Shown here in pieces: positions 9,884 through 18,358 of a DNA stretch of 38,479 nucleotides (its first letter is position 1; every line of letters begins with the position of its first letter). A program made the position numbers and the translations under genes. Source of the stretch: Acidobacteriota bacterium (GTDB lineage: Bacteria > Acidobacteriota > CAIWXX01); the NCBI GenBank assembly GCA_016191015.1, contig JACPPM010000233.1, positions 1-38,479 on the forward strand, in the 5' to 3' direction. The notes under the pieces are model-generated. The model was not told the DNA's origin, did not search any database, and saw only the letters and a list, made by a program, of their open reading frames with translations.

Positions 9884-10930
9884 ATGGGACCAGCAGCGTG
9901 CGCGGTCAGGCAGAGGGTGACGATCGTGTCGCCGGAGAGCGGCAGATTGCGCCGGCTCATGATCGTGTCCAACGTCCTGGATGGCGGCGTTTCGGATGTC
10001 TCCGGCATGGAGGTCGCCTCGACGGATTCCCCGACCGGCCGCGCCTTGCTCGGGATGCCAGTCGGATCGATTGTCGAGATTCAGGCGCCACGCGGCGTGA
10101 TGGCGTGGGAGATCCTTGCCGTGAACGAAGCGGGCTCGGTAGATGCCACGGAGGCCCACCGACTCGATAGTGCAGGGGAAAAGGCCGGCGCGGCGGAATT
10201 GTGCGAGCGCATCGGCAACTACGCGAGTGCCGCGCGCAGGTATGCGTCCGCGGGCGCACTCGAGGACGCTGGACGCTGTTATGTTCTCGCGGGCCTGTAC
10301 CGTGATGGAGCGGCCTGTTTTGACGGCGCGGGGAAGCTCCTGGATGCGGCCGCGTGCTACGAAAGGGCCGGCATGGATTCTGAGGCCGCCGAGCGATTCA
10401 TGCGCGCCAACAGCCCTATGCAAGCTGCGCGCTGCTATGAAAAGGCCGGCAGCTTCTCGCTCGCGGCCCCGATGTATGAACATGCCGGCGAGGACTTCAT
10501 GGCAGGCCGGTGCTACGAGCGCGAGGGATCTTATGCGCAGGCGGCGCGGTGCTTTGAGCGTGCGGCCAGCCATCGCCATGCGGGGATCCATTTCGAGCGG
10601 GCCGGAGAAATCGAGAAGGCGATCGGTGCATACGAGAAGGCCGGCGACTTTGTCCGGGCCGGCAGGCTGGCTGAAGACCGCGAGCAGTTCACCCGTGCCG
10701 CGGCTTGCTTTGCATCCGCCGGATACGAGAATGACGCCGCCAGGTGTACGGCGCGCCGTCACGAAGGAGCCGGGGAATGGATCGAGGCGGCCGAGTGGTA
10801 TGAGAAAGCCGCCGCGACCGACTGGTGGGAGGCTACCAAAGCGGCTCACATCGGAAAGGCCCAGATGTGCTTTCGTCAGGCTCGATCGGAGGGGAACCGA
10901 GAGGGTGCCTTGGATGAAGAGCAGGCCTGA
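9884..10930 (+). CDS. GreA/GreB C-terminal-like domain fused to a helical solenoid of 13-aa repeats
   Basis: 348 aa; DSPTGRALLGMPVGSIVEIQAPRGVMAWEILAV resembles the GreA/GreB C-terminal (FKBP-like) domain; residues 97-291 are 15 contiguous 13-residue units with consensus AGxxxxAAxCYEx. Confidence 0.8.
   Translation: MGPAACAVRQRVTIVSPESGRLRRLMIVSNVLDGGVSDVSGMEVASTDSPTGRALLGMPVGSIVEIQAPRGVMAWEILAVNEAGSVDATEAHRLDSAGEKAGAAELCERIGNYASAARRYASAGALEDAGRCYVLAGLYRDGAACFDGAGKLLDAAACYERAGMDSEAAERFMRANSPMQAARCYEKAGSFSLAAPMYEHAGEDFMAGRCYEREGSYAQAARCFERAASHRHAGIHFERAGEIEKAIGAYEKAGDFVRAGRLAEDREQFTRAAACFASAGYENDAARCTARRHEGAGEWIEAAEWYEKAAATDWWEATKAAHIGKAQMCFRQARSEGNREGALDEEQA
10172..10756 (+). repeat. 15 contiguous 39-bp-phased coding repeats (13 aa each)
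   Basis: Units read AGEKAGAAELCER / IGNYASAARRYAS / AGALEDAGRCYVL / AGLYRDGAACFDG / AGKLLDAAACYER / ... / AGYENDAARCTAR with no gaps; a 16th unit (AGEWIEAAEWYEK) follows after 4 residues. Confidence 0.85.
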
Positions 10931-10942
10931 GGCGGTTTCTGA

Positions 10943-13918
10943 CTACTGGCAGACGATCGTGGCCGAGAAGACCGGGCTCCAGTTGCCTGCCTGGTCCGAG
11001 ACTCTCGCGAAGACCGTCCTGACCCCCTTGCCATCGGTCAGATACCAGCGCTTTGTGCTGAAGTAGGGCTCGGGTTGCGACCAGGAGAGGCCGTCGTTGC
11101 TGAGCTGCATCGAGGACACTGGGCCGATACCGCTTTCGAGGTCGCTGGCTGTGATCGCAAGATCGACCGCGGGGTTTTCGGTTGTTGCGGCGCCTCCGTT
11201 GATCGTCAGAGTGCCGCTCGGCGCCGTCGGGTCCGTGGGCGTGCCGCTGGACGATAGCACGACCGTGTCGGTTGCGGGAGCGCTCCAGTTCCCGGCCGCG
11301 TCCTTGAACTTCACGTAGACGGTCTTGCCGCCATCGCCGGAGGAGAGCAGCCAACGTCCCAAGGTGGTGTAGGGCACCGGTTGGGACCAGGTCTGGTTGT
11401 CGTTCGAGACGCTGAACATCCCACCTGGCATCAGGCCGCTCTGCTGATCGGAGGCCGAGAGCATCAGCAGGATGGCGGGTGTAGAGGTGTAGCTACCGCC
11501 TCCGTTGATCGTCACGAGTCCCGACGGCGGTGTGGTGTCTGCACCGCTCCCGGATTTGGGCAGATCGAAGGCCAGGACCCCGGCCTTGGTGGCGGTATAA
11601 GGGCCCCCCGCGTTGATCTGCACGACCTTCGTGTCCCCGACGTCGATAGCCTCGACCGAATACGCGCCGCCGGGCACCAGATCGAAGACCAGATTTCGCT
11701 GGAAAGTCGATGGTGTGTACCGGTAGCGGATGGGAAGGGAGGGTGGCTGCCTGTCGGTTCGCTTGCTGAAGGCGAGGATCCAGTTAGTGCCCTGGTTCCT
11801 TATGAATACACCTGCCATATCTCCCTCAGCTTGAAGCACGTCCGTTTTGACGGCGCGACGCCGAGCTGCGTCATCGGGCATGGCGACCGCGAGGAAGCAT
11901 GTTTGCGAAGACCTCAGCGGCGACTCGATTTCGATCCGCCACCGGCCATATGTGCTTTCCGAGGGGTAGTTCTTGCCATCGCTGTACTGCTCAAATCCGC
12001 GCCCCCCGATCTTGGTGACGACCGCGTCCCGGGGGAGCAGAGTGCGGAGAAACGCCTTCGCCTTGGTGTCTGTGGCAATGGCGAGTGTTGCACCGGTGTG
12101 TCGCCAGATGCCGCCGTGGCCGGAGCCCGCGATTTTCACGGGCGTGCCGTTCACCGTGGGTTCGTTGAGGAAGTGGAAAAGCGATGCCACACGGAGCTGC
12201 TCGCGCCTCTCCACCGGCACCTCGACCCGATCGAACAGAACCAGATACGATTCTGAATCCCGTGTCACATGCCGGAGAAAAACGAACTCCCGCTGGAACA
12301 TGACGCACTTGGGCATATTGCCGGGTGGTGGCGCGGTGTACCCGTCATTGTTGTACGAACCGGTGGCGTCGCCGAGCGCGTAGGTATACGCCTCCCCCTC
12401 TTCATAGCGCAGGATGTCGGCTGTGTTGTACACGAGCTTGTTCTGGCGAAAGGCGTTCATCGATTTCAGATCGGGCCCGTCCCCTCCCGAGAAGCCGCGC
12501 TGGCCGCCATCAGGAGGGTAGCTCTTCTCGACTTTCAGATCCTGGAAGCTCTCGGACACATCCCGGATGAGAATGGTGTTATGGGCGACCGTCCTTGCCG
12601 TGTATCCATCGGTAGCCGCGTCACTCAGGAGGTCGTTCTCGCCGGAATCAATGAGCAGCTGGCCGCCGTAGCCGTTCAGCTGGACCGAGTTCTGGTCGAG
12701 GTGCATGCGGTTGCTTCGATGGTCGCCGCAGAAGAGGGCCGCCAGCGGATCGGTCTTCGATCGCCACGACGTCCTCGCGGTGACCTCACCCGTCCCCGAT
12801 GTCCATCTCGAGAGCGGCACCTCGGCCTCGAGCTCCGGGATCACCGACGCATCCCGGTAGCAAAACTCCTCATAGAGCCGGGACTCGGCCACCGGCCCCA
12901 TCTCCAACCTGTCGATCGCGAACGCCGCACGCCGCGCCTCGCTCTCTCCCCCCCACCGCATCAGGAGCAGGATCTCTTCATACTCGTCGTCGAACCCGTC
13001 GTATCCCGGTTCGGTCGCATCCTCCTTGAAATCACCGCTGCGAAACGGAAACAGCCCTTGACCGATGTCCCACCAGGAGAACTGCCCGAGCAGGTAGCTG
13101 ATCCGCTTGCCAAAATACCGGTTGCATTTGCGAACAGGGTCCAAGCCGGCCGCGGTCGCGAGCATGTCGGCGGTGCGCGTCACATTGAGCTGAAAACGGC
13201 CAAACCCGGTCCCTTCGACGCTGCCACCCCCTTCAGCGAACCGCTCGCATATCTGGTCCATCCAAACCTGGAGGCCGTCACGCGCATCTTGAACATACCC
13301 GTCCCACGGCTCGCCCGGTTGCATGCACAGACCCGAAGCCCCGAGGACAGCCATCCATTTCACCGCGCCCGCGGACCAGGGCGATCCCGCGCGAAAGGTG
13401 AATTCCCCTGCCCCGAGCCCGGCCTCGCAGTACTCCTGGAGGAACCCCTGGGCAGTTGACAGGCGGGCGGACCCGAGAGAGTCGTACAGCCAGTCGGTCG
13501 CCACGGCGAACATGTAGACCTGATCGGCGAATTCTAAAAGCGCCGCGTCATCCCCTGCTGCCACCAACGGGTTCGTGCTCGCTCCAGGCCAGCCGGACCC
13601 GAGCCGTCGATTCGATGCGAACCAGTCGTAGATTCCCAGCGCCCCGTCCCGATAGGTCGCGTCTCCGGCTGCAAGGAATAGGGCGGCAGCGCCGAGCACC
13701 GCCCCGGTAGGGTCTGAGATTTGCGAGGGGGAGCTCTGCAAGACTCGGTCGACGTAGGCCTTCAGCGCCAAATAGTCCCCCGCACCCCCGGCTGCCTTGG
13801 TCTGCATGGCGGTGAGGCGGGCCGAGTCGAGGTGGAGGCGCGGGTGCGGTGCGGAGGCGAGGCAAAACTGTGCCACAAACCCGCACAGGAACACGATCCC
13901 CTCCGCGACCCTTTTCAT
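10943..13918 (-). CDS. Secreted heparinase II/III-like (alginate-lyase-fold) protein with two C-terminal Ig-like repeats
   Basis: Signal peptide MKRVAEGIVFLCGFVAQFCLASA; heparinase II/III-like region (DHRSNRMHLDQNSVQLNGYGGQLLIDSGENDLLS...AHNTILIRD); two repeats TPPSGLVTINGG.../TAPSGTLTINGG...AAGNWS/QAGNWS. ATG at 13918 preferred over the ORF-track start at 14080. Confidence 0.75.
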   Translation of the reverse strand: MKRVAEGIVFLCGFVAQFCLASAPHPRLHLDSARLTAMQTKAAGGAGDYLALKAYVDRVLQSSPSQISDPTGAVLGAAALFLAAGDATYRDGALGIYDWFASNRRLGSGWPGASTNPLVAAGDDAALLEFADQVYMFAVATDWLYDSLGSARLSTAQGFLQEYCEAGLGAGEFTFRAGSPWSAGAVKWMAVLGASGLCMQPGEPWDGYVQDARDGLQVWMDQICERFAEGGGSVEGTGFGRFQLNVTRTADMLATAAGLDPVRKCNRYFGKRISYLLGQFSWWDIGQGLFPFRSGDFKEDATEPGYDGFDDEYEEILLLMRWGGESEARRAAFAIDRLEMGPVAESRLYEEFCYRDASVIPELEAEVPLSRWTSGTGEVTARTSWRSKTDPLAALFCGDHRSNRMHLDQNSVQLNGYGGQLLIDSGENDLLSDAATDGYTARTVAHNTILIRDVSESFQDLKVEKSYPPDGGQRGFSGGDGPDLKSMNAFRQNKLVYNTADILRYEEGEAYTYALGDATGSYNNDGYTAPPPGNMPKCVMFQREFVFLRHVTRDSESYLVLFDRVEVPVERREQLRVASLFHFLNEPTVNGTPVKIAGSGHGGIWRHTGATLAIATDTKAKAFLRTLLPRDAVVTKIGGRGFEQYSDGKNYPSESTYGRWRIEIESPLRSSQTCFLAVAMPDDAARRRAVKTDVLQAEGDMAGVFIRNQGTNWILAFSKRTDRQPPSLPIRYRYTPSTFQRNLVFDLVPGGAYSVEAIDVGDTKVVQINAGGPYTATKAGVLAFDLPKSGSGADTTPPSGLVTINGGGSYTSTPAILLMLSASDQQSGLMPGGMFSVSNDNQTWSQPVPYTTLGRWLLSSGDGGKTVYVKFKDAAGNWSAPATDTVVLSSSGTPTDPTAPSGTLTINGGAATTENPAVDLAITASDLESGIGPVSSMQLSNDGLSWSQPEPYFSTKRWYLTDGKGVRTVFARVSDQAGNWSPVFSATIVCQ

Positions 13919-14010
13919 GGCCTCCTCGCCCTGAGATGCTCGCGCCAGCACCTTCTGTTTATAGTAGTTTCGAGGCCCTCCCGAGTCAATCGAGGAGGGG
14001 TCCGACGCTA

Positions 14011-14038
14011 TTGACAATGGTCTTTTTCGTTCTATAAT
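14011..14038 (+). promoter_or_regulatory. Sigma70-type promoter with perfect consensus
   Basis: TTGACA (14011-14016) - 16 bp - TATAAT (14033-14038). Confidence 0.75.
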
Positions 14039-14063
14039 GACGGCCGTTGGTATTGAATATTCC

Positions 14064-17000
14064 GTGCTGAACAAGTCCATTCTCCTTGTCGATTACGAGC
14101 CCAAGGGTCTCTCTTCGTTGAAATCCTACCTCGAAGGTCTGGGTTTCGCAGTTGATACGGCAACCGACGGCTCGATGGCGCTTGCGCGGTTTTTCGAGAG
14201 CAAGCCGGACATGGTCGTCATGAGCCCCATGCTGCCCAAGATCCACGGTTTCGACGTCTGCCGGCAGATCACTCAGAGCCCGGAAGGCAAGGACATCCCC
14301 GTCATCATCATCACGGCCGTTTACAAAGGCAGTAAGTATCGCAACGAGGCTATCCATTCGTGCGGTGCACGAGCCTACTTCGAAAAGCCGTACGCGGAAG
14401 AGGAGTTGACCGATACGATTTACAAGCTCCTCAATATCCGAAAGGACAAGGCTCCGGCACAAGCTCCCCAGGTGGTAAGGGCGGCAACACCCTCGCGCGA
14501 GAAATCGCTGGAGGATATGCTGCCTGAGCTCAAGTCGGACCGTACGATGCCTTTCATCAAGAAATCCGACGTGTTCGCGTCCCTGCAGCTCGAGAAGCAG
14601 AAGCACAAGGCCGAAGAGACACCCAAACCTGCGGCAGCGACCCAACCGCCACAGCAGGATGAGAAGTTTGTCACCTCCGAGGATATCTTCGGAGACGTCA
14701 TCGAGAGCTTCGAGGTCGGGAAAAAGGCAGCTCCCGCCGCTCCCGCGGCTCCGAAGCCCGAGCCACCTCCTCCTACGCCTGCGGTGAAACCCGCGCCTGT
14801 GCCCGAGCAGGTGCCGATCGTCACCGTGCAGCTCCCATCGCCGGCGAAGATCGAGGCTCCGGCGGTGCCCGCGACCACGGTGACATTCGAGTCGTTGGAC
14901 GAGCTTGCCAAGGTCGATCGAACTGTCAAGAAGGCCGCCCAGATTGCCGCAGCGAAGAAGGAAGCCGGGGCTGCTGCAGACATAGAACGGAAGTTAGAGG
15001 AGACGCTGAGCGGGCTGAGCCTCGACTTCGGAAAACCGAAGGCTCCACGAGCACCTGCCGCGCCTCCCAAGCCGGTTGCAGCTCCGAAAAAGGTTGCTGC
15101 TCCCGCGGAGGTGGCCCCGACCCCGATCGCCCCGCCCCCGGTGGCCGCACCTTCCGTGGTGGTGCCACCAGTAGTGGTTGCACCCGTAGGGGTGCCAGCA
15201 GAGGTGGTCCCACCGGTGGTGGTCCCACCGGCGGTGGTCCCACCGGCGGTGGTCCCACCGGCGGTCGTGACACCGCCGCCGAAGCCGGCACCTTTTGTGC
15301 CTCCGCCCGTCGCCAAGCCCGCGCCGGCTCCACAGAAGGTGGCGCCGCCGCAGCCCGTCGTTGCTCAAGTCCCTGTGCCTGCGATCGAGCCGGTCAAGGC
15401 CGCGCCTCTCCCGCCGGAACCGAAGCCCCAACCGGTCCATCGCGAGGAGCGGGTGGCGATGCCCGTCAAGTACGGGGAATACGTACTGCTCGAGAAGATC
15501 GCGACAGGCGGGATGGCGGAGCTGTTCAAGGCGAAGAGGAGCGGGCCGGAGGGGTTTGAGAAGATTCTCGCGATCAAGCGCATCCTGCCTCATCTCTCAG
15601 ACAACGAAGAATTCGTTACGATGTTCATTGATGAAGCCAAGGTTGCGGCTCAGTTGAATCATCCGAACATCGTGCACATCTACGATCTGGGCAAGATCGA
15701 GGATTCGTACTTTATCGCGATGGAGTACGTCCTCGGCAAGGATCTACGGACGTTGATCAAGGAGCTGGACCGACACAACCGGACGCTCCCGTACGAACTG
15801 GCGGCCTACGTAGGAATCAAGATCTGCGAGGCGCTGGAGTACGCGCATCGCAAGCTCGACTACGGCCAGAAGCCGCTGAACATCGTTCATCGCGACGTGA
15901 GCCCTCAGAACATCCTCATCTCGTATGAAGGCGAAGTGAAGCTCGTGGATTTCGGCGTGGCCAAGGCCGCGTCGAAGGCCCACCACACCACCCACGGCGC
16001 TCTCAAGGGAAAGATCCTCTACATGTCCCCGGAGCAGGCGTGGGGAAAGAGCATTGATCACCGCAGCGACCTGTTCTCACTCGGCTCAGTCGTGTTCGAG
16101 ATGTCGACGGGGCGGAAGTTGTTCCTTGGTGACAGCGAGATATCGACGCTCGAGGCGGTGAGAAACGGAAAGGTGATTCCGCCCTCGACTTTGAAGAGGG
16201 ACTTTCCGAAGCCGTTGGAGGAGAGCATCGTCAAGGCGCTAAAGCTCAAGGCTGATGATCGTTATGGGAGCGCCAGTGAGATGCAGAAGGCTCTGGAATC
16301 TTGCCTGGATTCCATGCATATGCGTCCTTCGACGACGAGCGTATCGGAGTTCATGTTCGAGTTGTTCGGCGAGGAGATGAAGGCGAAGGGGATCCGGTTC
16401 GAGCCGCGGAAGGCTGCGGCTCCGAAGCCGCACGAGCCGGTTGTGAGGGTGGAGAAGCCGGAAGTAAGGGTGCCACCGCCGAAGGTGATCGCGGTGGAGA
16501 AACCGGTGGTCACCGCGCCCGCCGCGGCTGTGAAAGAGCCCGCTCCGGCCGTGGCCGCCGCCGCCCCAGCCGCACGTCCACCCGATGTGGATTTCAAGCC
16601 GATGCTCGATACGGCTGTTCACACGGAATACAGGCAGGCGCGGAGCCGCCGGATGGGGATTGTCGGCATCATCGCTGCAATCGCTCTCGTCGCAGCCGGG
16701 ATCTTCTACTGGCGCAGCCGTACGACCGAATCGGCCCCTCCCGTAGTCCCCACTCCGCCGCCAGGACAGACGGCGCCGCCGGGCGCCCAGACGCCCCCGA
16801 CCACTCTGCCGTCCCAGACAACCCCAACCCCAGGTGTGACGACACCCGGGCAGCAGACGCCCCCGGCGGTTCTGGATCCTGCGGCCCAGGCGGCCGAGAA
16901 GAAGCGGCTGGAGGATGAGCAGCGGCGCCGCGAGGAAGACCGCCAGAAGCTAGCGGCTCAGCAGGAGGCAGACCGGCTGAAGAAACAGCAGGAGGACGAG

Positions 17001-17483
17001 GCGGCGAAGGCGGAGGAAACAAGGCTGGCTGAGCTCAAGAAACAAGAGGATGCCGCCGCCGCCACAGCGGCGGAAGCTGAACGGAAGCGGCTGGAGGACG
17101 AGGCCCGCAAGAAGGCCGAGGACGAACGGGTGCGCCTGGAGCAGCAGCAGAAGGCCGCCAAGCAGGCAGAAGTGAAGGAAGGCGATATCGTCCCGATCAA
17201 CCAGGTCGATACACCCCCGGTCGCGGTCACGCGCCCATCGCCCGTCTATCCTGACGTGGCGAAAAGATCCGGAGTCGCGGGAACAGTGAGGCTGAGTATC
17301 CTGGTATCCGAGACCGGCAGCGTGGTCGACGTAAAAGTGCTGTCGGAGACTGGTGGAAAACTGGGGCTCCTGAACGAAGCTGCCTCATCGGCCGTGAAGC
17401 GCTGGAAATACCAGCCGGCCACGAGGAGCGGCAAGAAGGTCAAGGTTTGGCTCAATGTCAGTATTCCATTTACTCTGCACTAA
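14064..17483 (+). CDS. Pseudo-receiver - Pro/Ala linker - Ser/Thr protein kinase - TM - coiled coil - TonB C-terminal domain fusion
   Basis: Receiver-like SILLVDYEPKGL...; kinase motifs AIKRI, IVHRDVSPQNIL, LVDFGVAKA, YMSPEQ; TM GIVGIIAAIALVAAGIFYW; TonB-C PVYPDVAKRSGVAGTVRLSILVSETGSVVDVKVLSETG. Start set to GTG 14064 because the track ATG (14037) overlaps the -10 box. Confidence 0.85.
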   Translation: MLNKSILLVDYEPKGLSSLKSYLEGLGFAVDTATDGSMALARFFESKPDMVVMSPMLPKIHGFDVCRQITQSPEGKDIPVIIITAVYKGSKYRNEAIHSCGARAYFEKPYAEEELTDTIYKLLNIRKDKAPAQAPQVVRAATPSREKSLEDMLPELKSDRTMPFIKKSDVFASLQLEKQKHKAEETPKPAAATQPPQQDEKFVTSEDIFGDVIESFEVGKKAAPAAPAAPKPEPPPPTPAVKPAPVPEQVPIVTVQLPSPAKIEAPAVPATTVTFESLDELAKVDRTVKKAAQIAAAKKEAGAAADIERKLEETLSGLSLDFGKPKAPRAPAAPPKPVAAPKKVAAPAEVAPTPIAPPPVAAPSVVVPPVVVAPVGVPAEVVPPVVVPPAVVPPAVVPPAVVTPPPKPAPFVPPPVAKPAPAPQKVAPPQPVVAQVPVPAIEPVKAAPLPPEPKPQPVHREERVAMPVKYGEYVLLEKIATGGMAELFKAKRSGPEGFEKILAIKRILPHLSDNEEFVTMFIDEAKVAAQLNHPNIVHIYDLGKIEDSYFIAMEYVLGKDLRTLIKELDRHNRTLPYELAAYVGIKICEALEYAHRKLDYGQKPLNIVHRDVSPQNILISYEGEVKLVDFGVAKAASKAHHTTHGALKGKILYMSPEQAWGKSIDHRSDLFSLGSVVFEMSTGRKLFLGDSEISTLEAVRNGKVIPPSTLKRDFPKPLEESIVKALKLKADDRYGSASEMQKALESCLDSMHMRPSTTSVSEFMFELFGEEMKAKGIRFEPRKAAAPKPHEPVVRVEKPEVRVPPPKVIAVEKPVVTAPAAAVKEPAPAVAAAAPAARPPDVDFKPMLDTAVHTEYRQARSRRMGIVGIIAAIALVAAGIFYWRSRTTESAPPVVPTPPPGQTAPPGAQTPPTTLPSQTTPTPGVTTPGQQTPPAVLDPAAQAAEKKRLEDEQRRREEDRQKLAAQQEADRLKKQQEDEAAKAEETRLAELKKQEDAAAATAAEAERKRLEDEARKKAEDERVRLEQQQKAAKQAEVKEGDIVPINQVDTPPVAVTRPSPVYPDVAKRSGVAGTVRLSILVSETGSVVDVKVLSETGGKLGLLNEAASSAVKRWKYQPATRSGKKVKVWLNVSIPFTLH
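15201..15260 (+). repeat. 15-bp tandem repeat x4 in the Pro-rich linker
   Basis: GAGGTGGTCCCACCG / GTGGTGGTCCCACCG / GCGGTGGTCCCACCG / GCGGTGGTCCCACCG encoding (E/V/A)VVPP. Confidence 0.85.
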
Positions 17484-17518
17484 ACCCCACACCCATATTA
17501 AGGAAGGAATGTGAACTG

Positions 17519-17761
17519 ATGGCCCTTTCAAAAGACCAGCAAGCCTTTTACCAGAAAACCCTGGAGTGGACCCGCAAGGAGATCAGCGACATCGACACCC
17601 AGATCGAGGAAGAGCTCGCCCGGGTGAAAGAGAAGCTGGCCGAGCTCCAGAACGCCAAGAAGGCCGCGCGACAGATCTACGACGGCGCGTGTGCCCGGCT
17701 CGGGATCGAGAACGAGCTTGACAAGGCGGAGGCGAGCCAGGAAGGCGGCGGCGCGAACTAA
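17519..17761 (+). CDS. Small coiled-coil hypothetical protein (80 aa)
   Basis: RBS-like AAGGAAGG upstream of ATG 17519; MALSKDQQAFYQKTLEWTRKEISDIDTQIEEELARVKEKLAELQNAKKAARQIYDGACARLGI. Confidence 0.65.
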   Translation: MALSKDQQAFYQKTLEWTRKEISDIDTQIEEELARVKEKLAELQNAKKAARQIYDGACARLGIENELDKAEASQEGGGAN

Positions 17762-17815
17762 ACGCGCCGAAACGCACCGGCCCTGCCGGATGGGTGGAGT
17801 TCAAAGTTCCAAGTT

Positions 17816-17895
17816 CCAAGTTCAAAGTTCAAAGTTCAAAATACGGAAAGATTTCGATTCCTTCGGACACCTTGAACTTTGAACTTTGAACTTGG
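17816..17895. repeat. Long inverted repeat built of heptamer repeats (GTTCAAA)n
   Basis: CCAAGTTCAAAGTTCAAAGTTCAA (17816-17839) is the perfect reverse complement of 17872-17895; lies between convergent genes. Confidence 0.85.
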
Positions 17896-17898
17896 GAC

Positions 17899-18243
17899 TT
17901 ATTTTACGATGAGCTTCCCCTTCATCCCCCCGTGCCCGCCCCCGCAGAACACCGCGCAATAGAATTCGTATTCGCCTTCCTTGTCGGGAGTGATCTCAAC
18001 GACCGTGGGGTCTTCCGCCCCGGCCTCGATCTTCGTCCGGATTTTGAAAGCGTCCATGGCAAATCCGTGATTAACGTCGAGTGCAGTCAGAAGGAGCCGG
18101 ACCTTTTGACCCTTCGGGACGGTTATTTCATTCGGCGTGAACGTGAATCGCCGTGCAGTGATTTTTATTTCGAGGGGCTTCACGGCGTCTGCCGAGTGGG
18201 CGGCGAGCGCGAAAGCCAGAAGCCCTGCCAATGCAACTCTCAT
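17899..18243 (-). CDS. Stand-alone CuA-type cupredoxin (cytochrome c oxidase subunit II-like)
   Basis: 114 aa, signal peptide, EYEFYCAVFCGGGHGGMKGKLIV matching the CuA motif CxxxCxxxHxxM; upstream His in VNHGFAM. Confidence 0.85.
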   Translation of the reverse strand: MRVALAGLLAFALAAHSADAVKPLEIKITARRFTFTPNEITVPKGQKVRLLLTALDVNHGFAMDAFKIRTKIEAGAEDPTVVEITPDKEGEYEFYCAVFCGGGHGGMKGKLIVK

Positions 18244-18358
18244 GCGGACACCTCATCAGGATTTTAGGTGAGACATCCAGGTGTGTCAAAGCCTGGGGAC
18301 GATTTCTGACTCGGAGTGTGCGGCGGCTCACACCTGCTCCGGCGGGCCCCACTGACGC

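Noticed and set aside
9839-10849. 336-aa minus-strand ORF opposite the GreA-C/repeat gene
   Set aside because: Mirror-frame artefact of the repetitive plus-strand gene; no recognisable domain
11381-13459. Two plus-strand ORFs (291 and 396 aa) opposite the heparinase-like gene
   Set aside because: Antisense shadow ORFs; the minus strand has a clear signal peptide and domain content
14420-15316. 298-aa Gly/Thr-rich minus-strand ORF (GGTTAGGTTAGG...)
   Set aside because: Reverse reading of the Pro/Ala/Val-rich linker of the kinase fusion
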